From assembly GCF_014698755.1 (NCBI RefSeq), contig NZ_JACJTO010000017.1, positions 1 through 64,000 of the forward strand: a stretch of 64,000 bases of DNA. Reading direction: 5' to 3'. Below are positions 46,042-55,347 of this stretch, one piece after another. The number at the start of each line of letters is the position of its first letter. Position 1 is the stretch's first letter. Under the pieces are notes generated by a model, which saw nothing but the letters and a program-made list of their open reading frames with translations, did no database searches and was not told the DNA's origin. The translations under genes and the position numbers were made by a program. Source of the DNA: Aphanizomenon flos-aquae FACHB-1287 (GTDB lineage: Bacteria > Cyanobacteriota > Cyanobacteriia > Cyanobacteriales > Nostocaceae).

Positions 46042-47403
46042 TTAACTGCTGGTTAGTTGTTTGATCTTAGCGTGAAATTTGCCATTTTGTAATGCTTGGA
46101 CTGTTGTTGTCGAATCTTGTACCCAAAACTGTCTTCCAAAGCGGACAATTTCCCGGTAATTTCCAGATTGAACAATACCAATCACAGGTATTCTTGATTT
46201 ATCTTTATCTCCTGCTTGTGCTTTGAGAATTGTATTTAGACGATGTTGTTCTTCAATGGTCCCTGCTTGTTGTGGACTTAGTTCCACTAAAATCATTTTT
46301 ACTGTTTCTACAGTTTCAGCATCTTCTAGGATAAATTGAGTTTGATCATCACGACGATCTACTTTACCCCAAATAATCAATCTAGCATCAATTTGAAGTA
46401 GGTGACTAATGCGTTCATAGGTTTTTGGAAAAACAACAACTTCCGAGGTAGTAGATAGATCTTCAACTTGCAAAATTGCCATAGAGTCACCTTTTTTGGT
46501 GACAACTTTTTTGACATTATTTAACATTATCACTGCACAAAGAATAGAATCATCTTTTTGTTCTCCCAATTGTGCGAGGTTGATGGGTGCAAGGACTGAG
46601 GATGATTGTCTAATAGATTTAAGAGGATGATCTGAAAGGTAAAATCCTAATAATTCTTTTTCCATGCGGAGTTTTTCTTGAGGTGGTAAATCATTCACTG
46701 GAGGAGCTTTTGGTGCAGATTCAAAACCATGATTTTGAGATTGATTATTATTACCTGCAAATCCACCTCCTAATAGATCAAAGATGTTTCCCTGTCCACT
46801 AGCTTTATCTCTAGCACGGGATTGAGCCCACTCATAAACTAATTCGGAATCATGAATTAATTGGTTGCGATTAGGTTGAATTTTATCAAAAGCACCGCAG
46901 TTAATTAATGATTCTAAAGTGCGTCGGTTCATAGTACGTAAATCAACACGACTGCAAAAATCCGCGAGTGATTTAAATGGGATTAATTCTCCTGATTCTT
47001 CTCTTGCTTCTAAAATAGAAGCGATCGCATTTTGTCCCACATTTCGCACCGCTGAAAATCCGAATAAAATTTTGTCATCTATGGGTGTAAAATCTAAACC
47101 AGAGCGATTAACATCAGGTGGATCAATAACAATACCCATATTAGAGCAATTATCAAGATATTTCCGTATTTTGTCAGTATCACCACTGTTAGCAGTTAAC
47201 AGTGCGGACATATATTCCAATGGATAATTTGCTTTTAAATATGATGTTTGATAGGTGACATAAGCGTAAGCAGTGGAGTGAGATTTATTGAAACAATTGG
47301 AAGCGATAAAACCATTTTTAATCACAAAATTATGATCATTTTCTACACCAATATCATAAACATTGGCTTGACCTACATAAGTACGAGAAACTATTTTAAC
47401 CAT
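46042..47403 (-). CDS. dnaE: DNA polymerase III alpha subunit C-terminal half with split-intein C-fragment
   Basis: A 453-residue protein. Residues 1-36 are the C-terminal piece of a split DnaE intein: VYDIGVENDHNFVIKNG, ending GFIASN, with the catalytic His/Asn and +1 Cys in SNCFNKSHSTAYAY. From Cys37 on it is the C-terminal extein of replicative DnaE (YQTSYLKANYPLEYMSALLT, the helix-hairpin-helix part, then an OB-fold with VVVFPKTYERI). The N-half gene, with its own intein N-fragment, lies elsewhere. Trans-splicing would join them to make the replicase. The start is fixed by the intein's first Met. This split is a known cyanobacterial feature. Confidence 0.97.
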   Translation of the reverse strand: MVKIVSRTYVGQANVYDIGVENDHNFVIKNGFIASNCFNKSHSTAYAYVTYQTSYLKANYPLEYMSALLTANSGDTDKIRKYLDNCSNMGIVIDPPDVNRSGLDFTPIDDKILFGFSAVRNVGQNAIASILEAREESGELIPFKSLADFCSRVDLRTMNRRTLESLINCGAFDKIQPNRNQLIHDSELVYEWAQSRARDKASGQGNIFDLLGGGFAGNNNQSQNHGFESAPKAPPVNDLPPQEKLRMEKELLGFYLSDHPLKSIRQSSSVLAPINLAQLGEQKDDSILCAVIMLNNVKKVVTKKGDSMAILQVEDLSTTSEVVVFPKTYERISHLLQIDARLIIWGKVDRRDDQTQFILEDAETVETVKMILVELSPQQAGTIEEQHRLNTILKAQAGDKDKSRIPVIGIVQSGNYREIVRFGRQFWVQDSTTTVQALQNGKFHAKIKQLTSS

Positions 47404-47438
47404 ATTATTTAGTTTTTCTCAATTTGTTTATTTAGAAT

Positions 47439-47603
47439 TTAATAGTTATTGTCAGCCACACAAATACCTTTACATTTAATACCATTTGTGGCGGTGCGTT
47501 GACAATGGGGACATAAAACTTTTTCTGGTTTTGTTTCTTGACTTATTTCCACATTAGTGTTTTCTCGTAAATTGTCTTTTTTGGTTTGGGGTTGTTCGTT
47601 CAT
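47439..47603 (-). CDS. Small zinc-ribbon-like protein
   Basis: A 54-residue frame on the minus strand upstream of dnaE-C. The polar N-terminus (MNEQPQTKKDNLRENTN) is followed by a cysteine cluster, VLCPHCQRTATNGIKCKGIC, then VADNNY. Four cysteines in CxxC...CxxxC spacing suggest a zinc site. A second ATG six bases upstream (47609) follows CCTCC and may be used. The pattern looks conserved, and I believe it is a real small cyanobacterial gene, but I do not know its role. Confidence 0.65.
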   Translation of the reverse strand: MNEQPQTKKDNLRENTNVEISQETKPEKVLCPHCQRTATNGIKCKGICVADNNY

Positions 47604-47781
47604 GAGCATGGAGGAATTTTTGGCTGTTTAAATTTTACAAGTTATTCAGGAGTAATTATTGCTGAGGCACAATCTCCTATCTTGACATGACGGATTTCTC
47701 TAACCTAACAGGTTTCTCGCTTGACGACTGGACTGATGGTGGGTTTAATAGTCCAGCCTTGATGAGCTGGGTCATAGACAT

Positions 47782-48003
47782 TTGTTTTTGGATTGTGCAG
47801 GGGTGCTGCGACCAGAGCAAACTAAGGGGTTTGTCTTCGTCTTAGAATGCACTTTCGGCGGGCTGATGGAGTGTCGTCAATTGGTCAGAGATTATGAGTT
47901 ATTACCGGAAATATCAGAGACTTTTATTTACCTTGCCATGATCTGGTCCATCGTGAGACGATTAGCAGAAAATCTTACCCCTCAAAACTTTTCAAACACC
48001 CTC
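47782..48003 (+). pseudogene. IS5-family transposase C-terminal remnant with right inverted repeat
   Basis: The frame reads TKGFVFVLECTFGGLMECRQ, then LVRDYELLPEISETFIYLAM and IWSIVRRLAENL. This matches the end of IS5-group DDE transposases (RFVVERTFGWLxxCRRLxxDYExLPExSExxIYxAM), including the catalytic Glu position. No start or upstream DDE part is in frame; decayed sequence extends left to about 47690. The inverted repeat ACTTTTCAAACACCCTC ends at 48003, followed by TTA. Confidence 0.75.
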
Positions 48004-48924
48004 TTAACGACGACGGACATTTAAACAACACCATTCTTTTCTTTTCCAAAGAGTAGCAACAATCCAACCATTCTGTTCTAAAGCATCAATAACACCTTTG
48101 GATTGTTCTAATAAAATACCACTAAATATACCCCAACTGCTAGATTTAGTAATGGCGGTCATTTCTGGCATTAGTTCAATAATTACATCAGCTAAAATAT
48201 TGCAAACAATACCATCCACTGGTTGACTAATTATTTTCTTTATCATGTCTACACTACCTTCAAGAGGAACTAAAGAATCTGGACGAATATCATTCAGGTT
48301 TCGATTACTAAAAGTGGATCTGACAGCTAAAGGGTCGTTATCAACAGCATAGACTTTACCAGCACCTAGTAATATAGCTCCAATGCCTAGAATACCGGAA
48401 CCACAACCAATATCAGCAATGATTAACGGTTCTCCTTTTTCTTTCGTAACCGTGAAAGATTGGGGAACTTCAGCAAAGCGCATTTCTAGGGATTCTAAAC
48501 ATAGTTGAGTCGTGGCATGATTACCCGTACCAAAGGCTACACCTGGATCAAGACGAATTACTAACCGATCAGAGGATTGGGGTAGAGGTAACCAAGCGGG
48601 ATTAATCAGAAAGCGATCGCCTATTTCTTCAGGTTTCCAGTGTTGTTTCCAGCTACTAGACCAGTCTTCTTCGTTGATTAAACCCCAATTTAGGGTTGGT
48701 GCGGGGAGTCCTACACAGAGGGCATCTTGACGTAGCCATAGGGATAAGGCAGATAAATCTAGTAAGTCTACTTTAAAGCTCGGTAAATAAGCTTTGACTA
48801 AGGAAACATTACCCTTGATTTCTACTGATGTACCACGACAGCCAAATTTTTCTAACCGCCAAAATATAGTATCTTCTAAGTCTGGTTCAGATAAAATATT
48901 GAGTTCCCACCAAGTGTTTGTCAT
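48004..48924 (-). CDS. prmA: Ribosomal protein L11 methyltransferase
   Basis: A 306-residue SAM methyltransferase that trimethylates ribosomal protein L11. A typical N-terminal domain ([11 protein letters not shown]...LEKFGCRG) leads to [20 protein letters not shown], the PrmA substrate/SAM region, then motif [17 protein letters not shown] and the catalytic [14 protein letters not shown]. The stop codon TAA is exactly the TTA that flanks the IS5 remnant, so the insertion occurred at the very end of the gene and left the frame intact (ends VRRR). Length is normal. Confidence 0.95.
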   Translation of the reverse strand: MTNTWWELNILSEPDLEDTIFWRLEKFGCRGTSVEIKGNVSLVKAYLPSFKVDLLDLSALSLWLRQDALCVGLPAPTLNWGLINEEDWSSSWKQHWKPEEIGDRFLINPAWLPLPQSSDRLVIRLDPGVAFGTGNHATTQLCLESLEMRFAEVPQSFTVTKEKGEPLIIADIGCGSGILGIGAILLGAGKVYAVDNDPLAVRSTFSNRNLNDIRPDSLVPLEGSVDMIKKIISQPVDGIVCNILADVIIELMPEMTAITKSSSWGIFSGILLEQSKGVIDALEQNGWIVATLWKRKEWCCLNVRRR

Positions 48925-49416
48925 ATAGTTTTAGATTTTAGATTGGTAACAGATTCAAAACAAATTATGATTTTTTATGATCAGGATAATTTGTATTTAT
49001 ATTAAATATTAAATTAAACTATGATTGTGATGATTATCAAAGATCATTGATCACGATATCCGTTAAGTGAAAAAATCAGCAGTTTTAGTCTTTAAAAGAG
49101 AAGCAACAGAAGTGATTTTAACCACCGTGAGAATTAAGCTAGTTTTTAAATGGATATAATCCCAGGAACTAGCAAACCTGTTTAGTCTCCTTGCTCAAGA
49201 CAGTTAAGATGTTTTACCCGAAGCAATATTATTAACAAGATACAGCAATTCCCGGTGTTATGAGGTACATATCTAGCGGGCAAGATGCCCGCACCACAAG
49301 AGTGTTATGATTCAACTCTCCTACAAGCTCAGTGGCTTTAGTCCTGAGTTATTGACCTTTAGTTAAAGACACTTAACGATTTTCATCAAATCAATCACAA
49401 AAATCACAGTCTAGAA
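48925..49416. other. Intergenic region with a foldback repeat, no gene
   Basis: About 490 bp between prmA and serA. It contains one member of the foldback family (49241-49320: ACAGCAATTCCCGGTGTTAT, then GCGGGCAAGATGCCCGC and ACCACAAGAG). It lies about 95 bp beyond the 3' end of serA. The rest has no coding potential or recognised site. Confidence 0.75.
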
Positions 49417-50997
49417 CTAAAGTGTGACGGTATAAGCGTCCCGAATGCCATCTACTTTTTTAATTTCCGTTAAAATTCCATCGGGCAAAGGATCATCAAT
49501 GCTCAAAGCCATAACAGCATCACCACGAACGATTTTCCGACCTACCTGCATACTAGCAATATTAACATTAAAACTGCCGAGTAGAGAACCAAGTTTACCA
49601 ATAATACCCGGCATATCGCGGTGAAGGGTAAATAGCATATATTTGTTGGGGGGAACGTTAATGGGAAAACCGTCAACATCTGTTAAGTGAATTTCCCTGT
49701 CACCCAACAAAGCCCCTGTAACAGAGTGTGTACCTAAAGTCCCTGTGGCCTCCAGATGTAATGAACCAGCATAATCCCGTGCAGAAGCGTCCCGTGTTTC
49801 AATAACTCGAATACCGCGTTCTTTAGCTTCTATAGTGGCGTTGACATAATTCACTCGTTCCCGCAGAGCTTGATAAAGTAGTCCTTTTAGGGCAGCTATC
49901 ACTAAAGGTTGACTTTTATTAGTTGCCAGGTCTCCTTGTAGTGTAACATTAAGTGTTTCGACTCTACCGCCGGTGAGTTGACCAACTAAATTCCCCAAGG
50001 TTTCCGCTAATTCCATGTAGGGCTTGAGTTCTTCTAGGATATCAGGTCCTAGTCCAGGAATATTCACAGCGGAACGGGCAGGTAGTCCTAATAACACATC
50101 TCGAATTTGTTCAGCCACGTCTATGGCTACGTTAACCTGAGCCTCAGCGGTAGAAGCACCGAGGTGAGGTGTGAGAATTATACCTTTTTCCAGCGATCGC
50201 AATTCGGAGTCGCCCAATGGTTCGGAATCAAATACATCTAACGCAGCCCCAGCAATTACACCATCTCTTATTGCTACAGCTAAAGCCGCTTCATCAATAA
50301 TACCACCACGGGCGCAGTTAATAATCCTGGTAGTGGGTTTCATTAAGGCCAAAGTTTTAGCGTTGATTAAATTGGCAGTTTCCGCAGTTTTGGGAATGTG
50401 CAAAGTGATATAATCAGCTTGCTGGAATAATAAATTTAACTCCACCAATTGACAACCTAGTTGTTCAGCCCTTTCTGTAGAGATAAATGGGTCATAAGCT
50501 AGGAGTTTCATTCCCATAGCTTTAGCGACACTAGCAACATGAGAACCAATTTTTCCTAAACCAATAACGCCGAGGGTTTTTTTGTATACTTCCGAACCAA
50601 CATAACTTTTCCTATCCCATTCACCACGTTTTATAGAAGCGTTAGCATCGGGAATATGACGAGATAAGGATAACATCATGGCTAAAGCGTGTTCAGCAGC
50701 AGCGATAGTATTACCCTCTGGGGAATTAACAACAACTATTCCTTTGCGAGTAGCTGTGGCAACATCAACATTATCCACCCCCACACCGGCACGGCCAATA
50801 ATTTTTAATTTTGTGCCAGCTTCTATAATTTCCTGAGTAACGCGAGTTCCTGAACGTATCATTAGCGCGTCATATTCACCAATGATAGCTTTGAGTTCCT
50901 CTGGCTTCAAGCTAGTTTTGACATCAACCGTGGCCACTTGAGAAAGAATATCAATCCCTACCTGATCAATTGGATCGGAGACAAGAACCTTAGACAT
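49417..50997 (-). CDS. serA: D-3-phosphoglycerate dehydrogenase
   Basis: A 526-residue enzyme, first step of serine synthesis from 3-phosphoglycerate. It has the substrate region RSGTRVTQEII, the NAD loop GVIGLGKIGSHVA (about residue 145), NCARGGIIDE, and the catalytic His in LTPHLGASTAEAQ (about 280). An intervening domain and a C-terminal ACT domain follow (FTLHRDMPGIIGKLGSLLG, near 455), which senses serine in relatives. The length fits the long SerA type. Confidence 0.96.
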   Translation of the reverse strand: MSKVLVSDPIDQVGIDILSQVATVDVKTSLKPEELKAIIGEYDALMIRSGTRVTQEIIEAGTKLKIIGRAGVGVDNVDVATATRKGIVVVNSPEGNTIAAAEHALAMMLSLSRHIPDANASIKRGEWDRKSYVGSEVYKKTLGVIGLGKIGSHVASVAKAMGMKLLAYDPFISTERAEQLGCQLVELNLLFQQADYITLHIPKTAETANLINAKTLALMKPTTRIINCARGGIIDEAALAVAIRDGVIAGAALDVFDSEPLGDSELRSLEKGIILTPHLGASTAEAQVNVAIDVAEQIRDVLLGLPARSAVNIPGLGPDILEELKPYMELAETLGNLVGQLTGGRVETLNVTLQGDLATNKSQPLVIAALKGLLYQALRERVNYVNATIEAKERGIRVIETRDASARDYAGSLHLEATGTLGTHSVTGALLGDREIHLTDVDGFPINVPPNKYMLFTLHRDMPGIIGKLGSLLGSFNVNIASMQVGRKIVRGDAVMALSIDDPLPDGILTEIKKVDGIRDAYTVTL

Positions 50998-51110
50998 AAT
51001 AACTTGATTTTAGTTAACAAATTTTGATCTACAAGAATTTTTAGTTTATACCAATTTTCATGTAAAGCAGCCCAGAATCACGAAATCTATTAAATTAGCA
51101 CTTGTGCATC

Positions 51111-51137
51111 TGCGTTTATCTGCGTTTATCTGCGTTT
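51111..51137. repeat. TGCGTTTATC decamer repeat
   Basis: Two perfect TGCGTTTATC units and a third partial one (TGCGTTTGAT) lie in the serA-menD gap, a common short repeat type in cyanobacteria. Confidence 0.85.
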
Positions 51138-51182
51138 GATTATTCATTTTAACTTCCATAATATCTTGTTAAATTTTGACAT

Positions 51183-52925
51183 TTAAAAATCATAGTTAGC
51201 AAACTTTACTAAATTTTCCTTTCTCCAGATTACATCTCTTTTTCTATTTGTCCTTACCTCCAAAACCCTAATTCCTGTTTTTGGTAATTGCTTTAAATAA
51301 TTTTGCAATTCTTCCCAAGCACTAATTAAATGATATTCTACATTATAAGTAGCGCATAATTGGGAAAAATCAATATTTTGGGGAGTAGCAAAAAACTCTT
51401 CAAAAGGTGGATTAAATTGAGAAATAGGTAACATTTCAAAAATTCCTCCCCCATTATTATTAATAAGGATAATTGTCAGATGTCCGCTAAATTTATTACT
51501 GATTAAAAATCCATTGGTATCATGTAATAAAGATAAATCTCCTGTTAACATTACACTACTTTGCTGATGATGTGCTATTCCTAAAGCAGTAGAAAGTGTA
51601 CCATCAATACCATTTGCACCCCGATTAAAATAAGGTTTAATTCTTAAATTATTGGGTTTCCAGAAAAATTCTACATCTCTTACTGGCATACTATTAGCAA
51701 TAAAAATTGGTGTTTCTGGTGGCAGAATTTGGGAAATTAACCAAGGGACTTTACTCTCAATTAATTCATTTAGATTTGTAAAATAATCATCAATATTTGT
51801 TCTAACTTGTTTTTCGACTTTACACCATTTTTGTAAATATTTATTTTCTTCTAAATTTTTAAATTTTAAATTTTCAAGTTCTGTTATTGATATTCTTAAA
51901 TGTGTAGTTTTTCCATGTATTGGATCTAAATTTTGATCACATTTATCAATAAGCCAACGTTGAGGATTAGTAATAATTAACCAATTACGTAATTCTTTAC
52001 TTGTGGGCATTTCTCCAATTTGAATTACTATTTCTGGGGTTAATTCTTTGGCAAGTTGCTGATTTCTGAGAATAAGATCATAGGTAGAAATTAAATAGGG
52101 ATTTAAATTTGCATAATTTCTGACAGGAGAAAGTCCTTCAGCTAAAACAGGCCATTGAAGAGTTTGACAAAGATTAGCGATCGCTCTACAATACTGATCA
52201 GGGTTTTGTCCTTGAGCTACACCAGCAATAATAATGCCTTTTTGGTAATTGGTAATTGGTAATTGGTAATTGGTAATTGGTAACGGGGTGGAAACTATAC
52301 CCCCAAAAAAATCTTCCACATCTAAAGTAAAATCTGTACCATCGGGAATGGGCGCGAGAGGGTCACGAAAGGGTATATTTAGATGTACTGCGCCAGAATT
52401 GGGAAATTGACAACATTCCCAAGCGTGAATTACCGTTTGTCTGAGATAACTTAACATTCCCATATCTAGGGAGGGTGTAGCTAATTCCGTTTGCCAATTG
52501 GGATAATTACCGTATAATTTTACTTGGTCAATAGTTTGGCCAGAATGACAATTTCGCAATTCTGCTGGTCTGTCGGTGGTTAATATTAATAAAGGTACGC
52601 GACTTTCCCTAGCTTCAATTACCGCTGGATAAAAATTTGCTCCCGCAGTTCCAGAAGTACAAACTAATACCACAGGTTTTCCCGTTGCTTTTGCTTGTCC
52701 CAAAGCAAAAAAAGCCGCTGAACGTTCATCTAAAATGGGAATAACTTCAATAACGGGTATTTGTTGGACAAAAGCCACAGTTAAGGGTGTAGAACGAGAA
52801 CCAGGACAAATGACAGCACAATTTAAACCCAAGCGTTTGAGGGTTTCGGTGAATACATAGGACCAAATTTGATTAAGATTATTAAAAGTAAGCTGCATTG
52901 ACGAGAGATTATGGACTGTATTCAT
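51183..52925 (-). CDS. menD: MenD, SEPHCHC synthase
   Basis: A 580-residue thiamine-diphosphate enzyme that adds succinic semialdehyde (from 2-oxoglutarate) to isochorismate in phylloquinone synthesis. It has the N-terminal CPGSRSTPLTVAF, TSGTAGANFYPAV and ERSAAFFALG, the ThDP/Mg motif TGDLSLLHDTNGF (about 463) and NNNGGGIFEMLPISQ. Between the first and second domains (about residues 215-230) the protein contains LPITNYQLPITNYQ, encoded by a heptanucleotide STRR array in phase. The rest of the enzyme looks complete. Confidence 0.95.
   Translation of the reverse strand: MNTVHNLSSMQLTFNNLNQIWSYVFTETLKRLGLNCAVICPGSRSTPLTVAFVQQIPVIEVIPILDERSAAFFALGQAKATGKPVVLVCTSGTAGANFYPAVIEARESRVPLLILTTDRPAELRNCHSGQTIDQVKLYGNYPNWQTELATPSLDMGMLSYLRQTVIHAWECCQFPNSGAVHLNIPFRDPLAPIPDGTDFTLDVEDFFGGIVSTPLPITNYQLPITNYQKGIIIAGVAQGQNPDQYCRAIANLCQTLQWPVLAEGLSPVRNYANLNPYLISTYDLILRNQQLAKELTPEIVIQIGEMPTSKELRNWLIITNPQRWLIDKCDQNLDPIHGKTTHLRISITELENLKFKNLEENKYLQKWCKVEKQVRTNIDDYFTNLNELIESKVPWLISQILPPETPIFIANSMPVRDVEFFWKPNNLRIKPYFNRGANGIDGTLSTALGIAHHQQSSVMLTGDLSLLHDTNGFLISNKFSGHLTIILINNNGGGIFEMLPISQFNPPFEEFFATPQNIDFSQLCATYNVEYHLISAWEELQNYLKQLPKTGIRVLEVRTNRKRDVIWRKENLVKFANYDF
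52242..52283. repeat. STRR heptamer array inside menD coding sequence
   Basis: Six perfect TTGGTAA units (42 bp) lie within menD. On the coding strand three units (21 bp) encode LPITNYQ, so the array adds two copies of this heptapeptide. Gain or loss of one or two units would shift the frame. Confidence 0.95.
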
Positions 52926-53094
52926 TTAACAGGAATTCGTGCCAATCTTGCTGTAACAACAATTTTTAACACTAACCTACTTATCAGAACAAAATCGGTA
53001 CAGATAAAGTATTCATCTGTACAGCAAATTATTTAATAAAATCCGCCAATGAGAATAGATATTTGAGTATATGATATACAGCACCAATACCATT

Positions 53095-53500
53095 CTAGAA
53101 TAAAGACCCACTCACCGCTCCATAAGTCTTAGTACCAGTATAAGAGCCACTGCCCTGATTAGCAATATCCCCTCAGTCCGTAGATTAGAGCGGTCAGTTC
53201 CTAAGAACCATTTACCCACAAGTTTCTCCATTTGGATACACTGCTACCCGTATACAGATTACCTAAACTAGTCCGGGTAGTTCCTCCTCCTGTCCACCAC
53301 TGATTTACAGCATTCCCATTAACCACATAGTCCGAGAGAACCCGAGCATAATCTTGCATGGTAAAGAGAGTTGCATTACTAACAATAGTCCGTAAATCAG
53401 TCAACTCATTGGCATCAATTACTGCACTATCTTTAGCGTTACGGAATAGAGAAGAACTATCCAGCGGATTTTTTTCTATTGTAAAATTGTCAAACATCAC
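53095..53500 (-). pseudogene. Calpain-like (C2) cysteine peptidase N-terminal remnant
   Basis: The frame reads DANELTDLRTIVSNATLFTM, then DYARVLSDYVVNGNAVNQWW and LGNLYTGSSVSKW. This is like the N-terminal repeat region of cyanobacterial calpain-type peptidases (ANEL.DLRxIVxNA...VVNGN...LGNLxxGS). After LWVNGS the frame stops. One base off it would read WFLGTDRSN and then GTKTYGAVSGSLF, which is the sequence that usually precedes the catalytic DCYFLA region. Everything beyond is missing. It is a frameshifted, truncated remnant. Confidence 0.6.
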
Positions 53501-53804
53501 GTAAGCTCTAATACGATCATTTACATTTTACACATAAAGCTTATACTTTATCATCTTAATCTAACAGAATTTTTACCTTTATTCTATACTCTTTATGCCT
53601 TACAAACAGGGACTACAGTCGTTATTTATTCTGCCTGCAAGTGCTAGATTTATTAAATTGCTAGAAAAGATGTCTATGTGTTTACTGTTTGTTTCATACT
53701 TACGACTATAAATGGTCTGGATACAATTTTCTAATTACTTAACAAAAATTAAACTAAAAAATCCTCAGAGAATTTGGAGAAAACTATGTAATTAATTTTG
53801 TCTG

Positions 53805-53991
53805 ATTACTTATTGGACAAGTCACTAAAGCTTATTTAGCAAATGGTGCAAATTGGGGACCAGATGGACCAAAAGCAGTAGTTGGTCAAATCCTCTCAAC
53901 TTTAGATGAGACTTCGATTTTAAACCGAATTAAAGATGAATTGCTGATTAAAGTTAGACTCAGAAAAAAAATATATAGCAATCCTAAATGA
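53805..53991 (+). pseudogene. Orphan C-terminal fragment, unknown protein
   Basis: An open stretch without a start reads VTKAYLANGANWGPDGPKAV, then VGQILSTLDETSILNRIKDE, then LLIKVRLRKKIYSNPK before TGA. Codon usage and amphipathic helices suggest former coding sequence. I do not recognise the family. The upstream part is absent. It lies in the about 1.3-kb low-gene region between menD and pstS. Confidence 0.4.
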
Positions 53992-54264
53992 TACGTGAGA
54001 GTTCAACAAGGCTCAAATGCTTATAAAACAAGGATTTTTGTCTGCGTATTTTCTCACGATTGGGGTAGTATTGCTATAGTTATACCGGACTTAACCTGTA
54101 TTACCCACTCCTCATACTTAATTTTTTGTGAGTATGGGTAACTAGTGCTACTTTTCTTTAACAATACATCAATTTTTCTTGTTAATTTTTATATCTGATG
54201 GTAGAGTAAGTATTGACATATCAAGATTTACATAGGAACAATAGTCTGCCCACTAATTATACAG

Positions 54265-55332
54265 GTGAAATCAGTGAATAAAAAAGCAAAAAAATTAGTC
54301 CTAACCCTCGGAATATTAGTATTAACAACCAGTTGTAAAACTGCTTCAAATTTTGCCGATAATATTCAGAAACCAACTGAGGCGACAAAAGTTACTAACT
54401 CTACCAATGACACACTCATAAAAGTAGATGGTTCTAGTACCGTATACCCCATTACCCAGGCTGTAGTCAAAGCATATCAAGCCGACCACAAAAATAATAA
54501 TCAAGTCAAAGTCAGTATTTCCGGTACTAGCGGTGGTTTTGAAAAATTTTGTCAAGGCCAAATAGACATCAATAATGCTTCGCGGCCAATTAACCAGTCG
54601 GAGATGGCAGATTGTAAAAAAAATGGCATAAGCTATATGGAATTACCCATAGCTTTTGATGCCTTAACTATCGCTGTTAACCTCCAGAACACCTGGGCAA
54701 ATGATATCACAATAGCTGAATTAAAAAAAATCTGGAAACCCAGTGCTGAAGGAAAAATTACAAAATGGAATCAAATACGCGCTTCTTGGCCAGACCGTCC
54801 AATCAAATTATACGGCGCTGGTGATAAGTCTGGGACTTTTGACTATTTTACCGAAGCAATTGTTGGTAAAGCCAGATCCAGTCGCAAAGATTACATAGCT
54901 ACTGAAGATGATGAAGTTTTAGTGGCAGGTATCAGTAAAGATCCCGAAGCTTTAGGGTACTTTGGTTATGCTTACTACGCAGAAAACAGAGATAAGTTAA
55001 AAGTCGTAGCAGTTAATAGTGGCAAAGGTGCTATTTTACCATCACCAGAAACAGTAGAAAAAGCTAAATATCAACCACTTTCTCGACCTTTATTTATATA
55101 TGTCAATCTTTGGTCTAGTAAAAATAAAACTGTGGTTTATAACTTTGCCGATTTCTACATTAAAAACGCCGCAAAAACAGCTAATTCTGTGGGCTATGTT
55201 CCTTTATCAGAGGAAGCTTACAAACTTGATTATGTTCACTTGTACAAAGGTAAAGTCGGAACAGTATTTGGTGGTAAATCAGAATTTAACCTCACCCTTG
55301 GGCAATTATTACGCAAACAAAAGCAATTTTAA
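54265..55332 (+). CDS. pstS: PstS-type phosphate/oxyanion-binding lipoprotein
   Basis: A 355-residue substrate-binding protein. An N-terminal lipobox (LGILVLTTSCKTAS) makes Cys24 the lipidated residue. The binding domain has KVDGSSTVYPITQAVVKAYQ, the oxyanion-binding SGTSGGFEKFCQGQIDINNASR and YGAGDKSGTFDYFTEAI. It starts with GTG, 9 bp before a second GTG. No pstCAB follows. Instead a GAPDH gene starts 15 bp after the stop, then arsJ. It may bind phosphate or arsenate in the periplasm of an arsenic cassette; which is not known. Confidence 0.88.
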   Translation: MKSVNKKAKKLVLTLGILVLTTSCKTASNFADNIQKPTEATKVTNSTNDTLIKVDGSSTVYPITQAVVKAYQADHKNNNQVKVSISGTSGGFEKFCQGQIDINNASRPINQSEMADCKKNGISYMELPIAFDALTIAVNLQNTWANDITIAELKKIWKPSAEGKITKWNQIRASWPDRPIKLYGAGDKSGTFDYFTEAIVGKARSSRKDYIATEDDEVLVAGISKDPEALGYFGYAYYAENRDKLKVVAVNSGKGAILPSPETVEKAKYQPLSRPLFIYVNLWSSKNKTVVYNFADFYIKNAAKTANSVGYVPLSEEAYKLDYVHLYKGKVGTVFGGKSEFNLTLGQLLRKQKQF

Positions 55333-55347
55333 GGATTAATAAAAATC

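Noticed and set aside
54099-54131. TTACCCA...GTATGGGTAA inverted repeat upstream of pstS as a Pho box or ArsR operator
   Set aside because: It does not match the spaced direct repeats of a Pho box, and no regulator gene is adjacent; a plain hairpin is equally likely.
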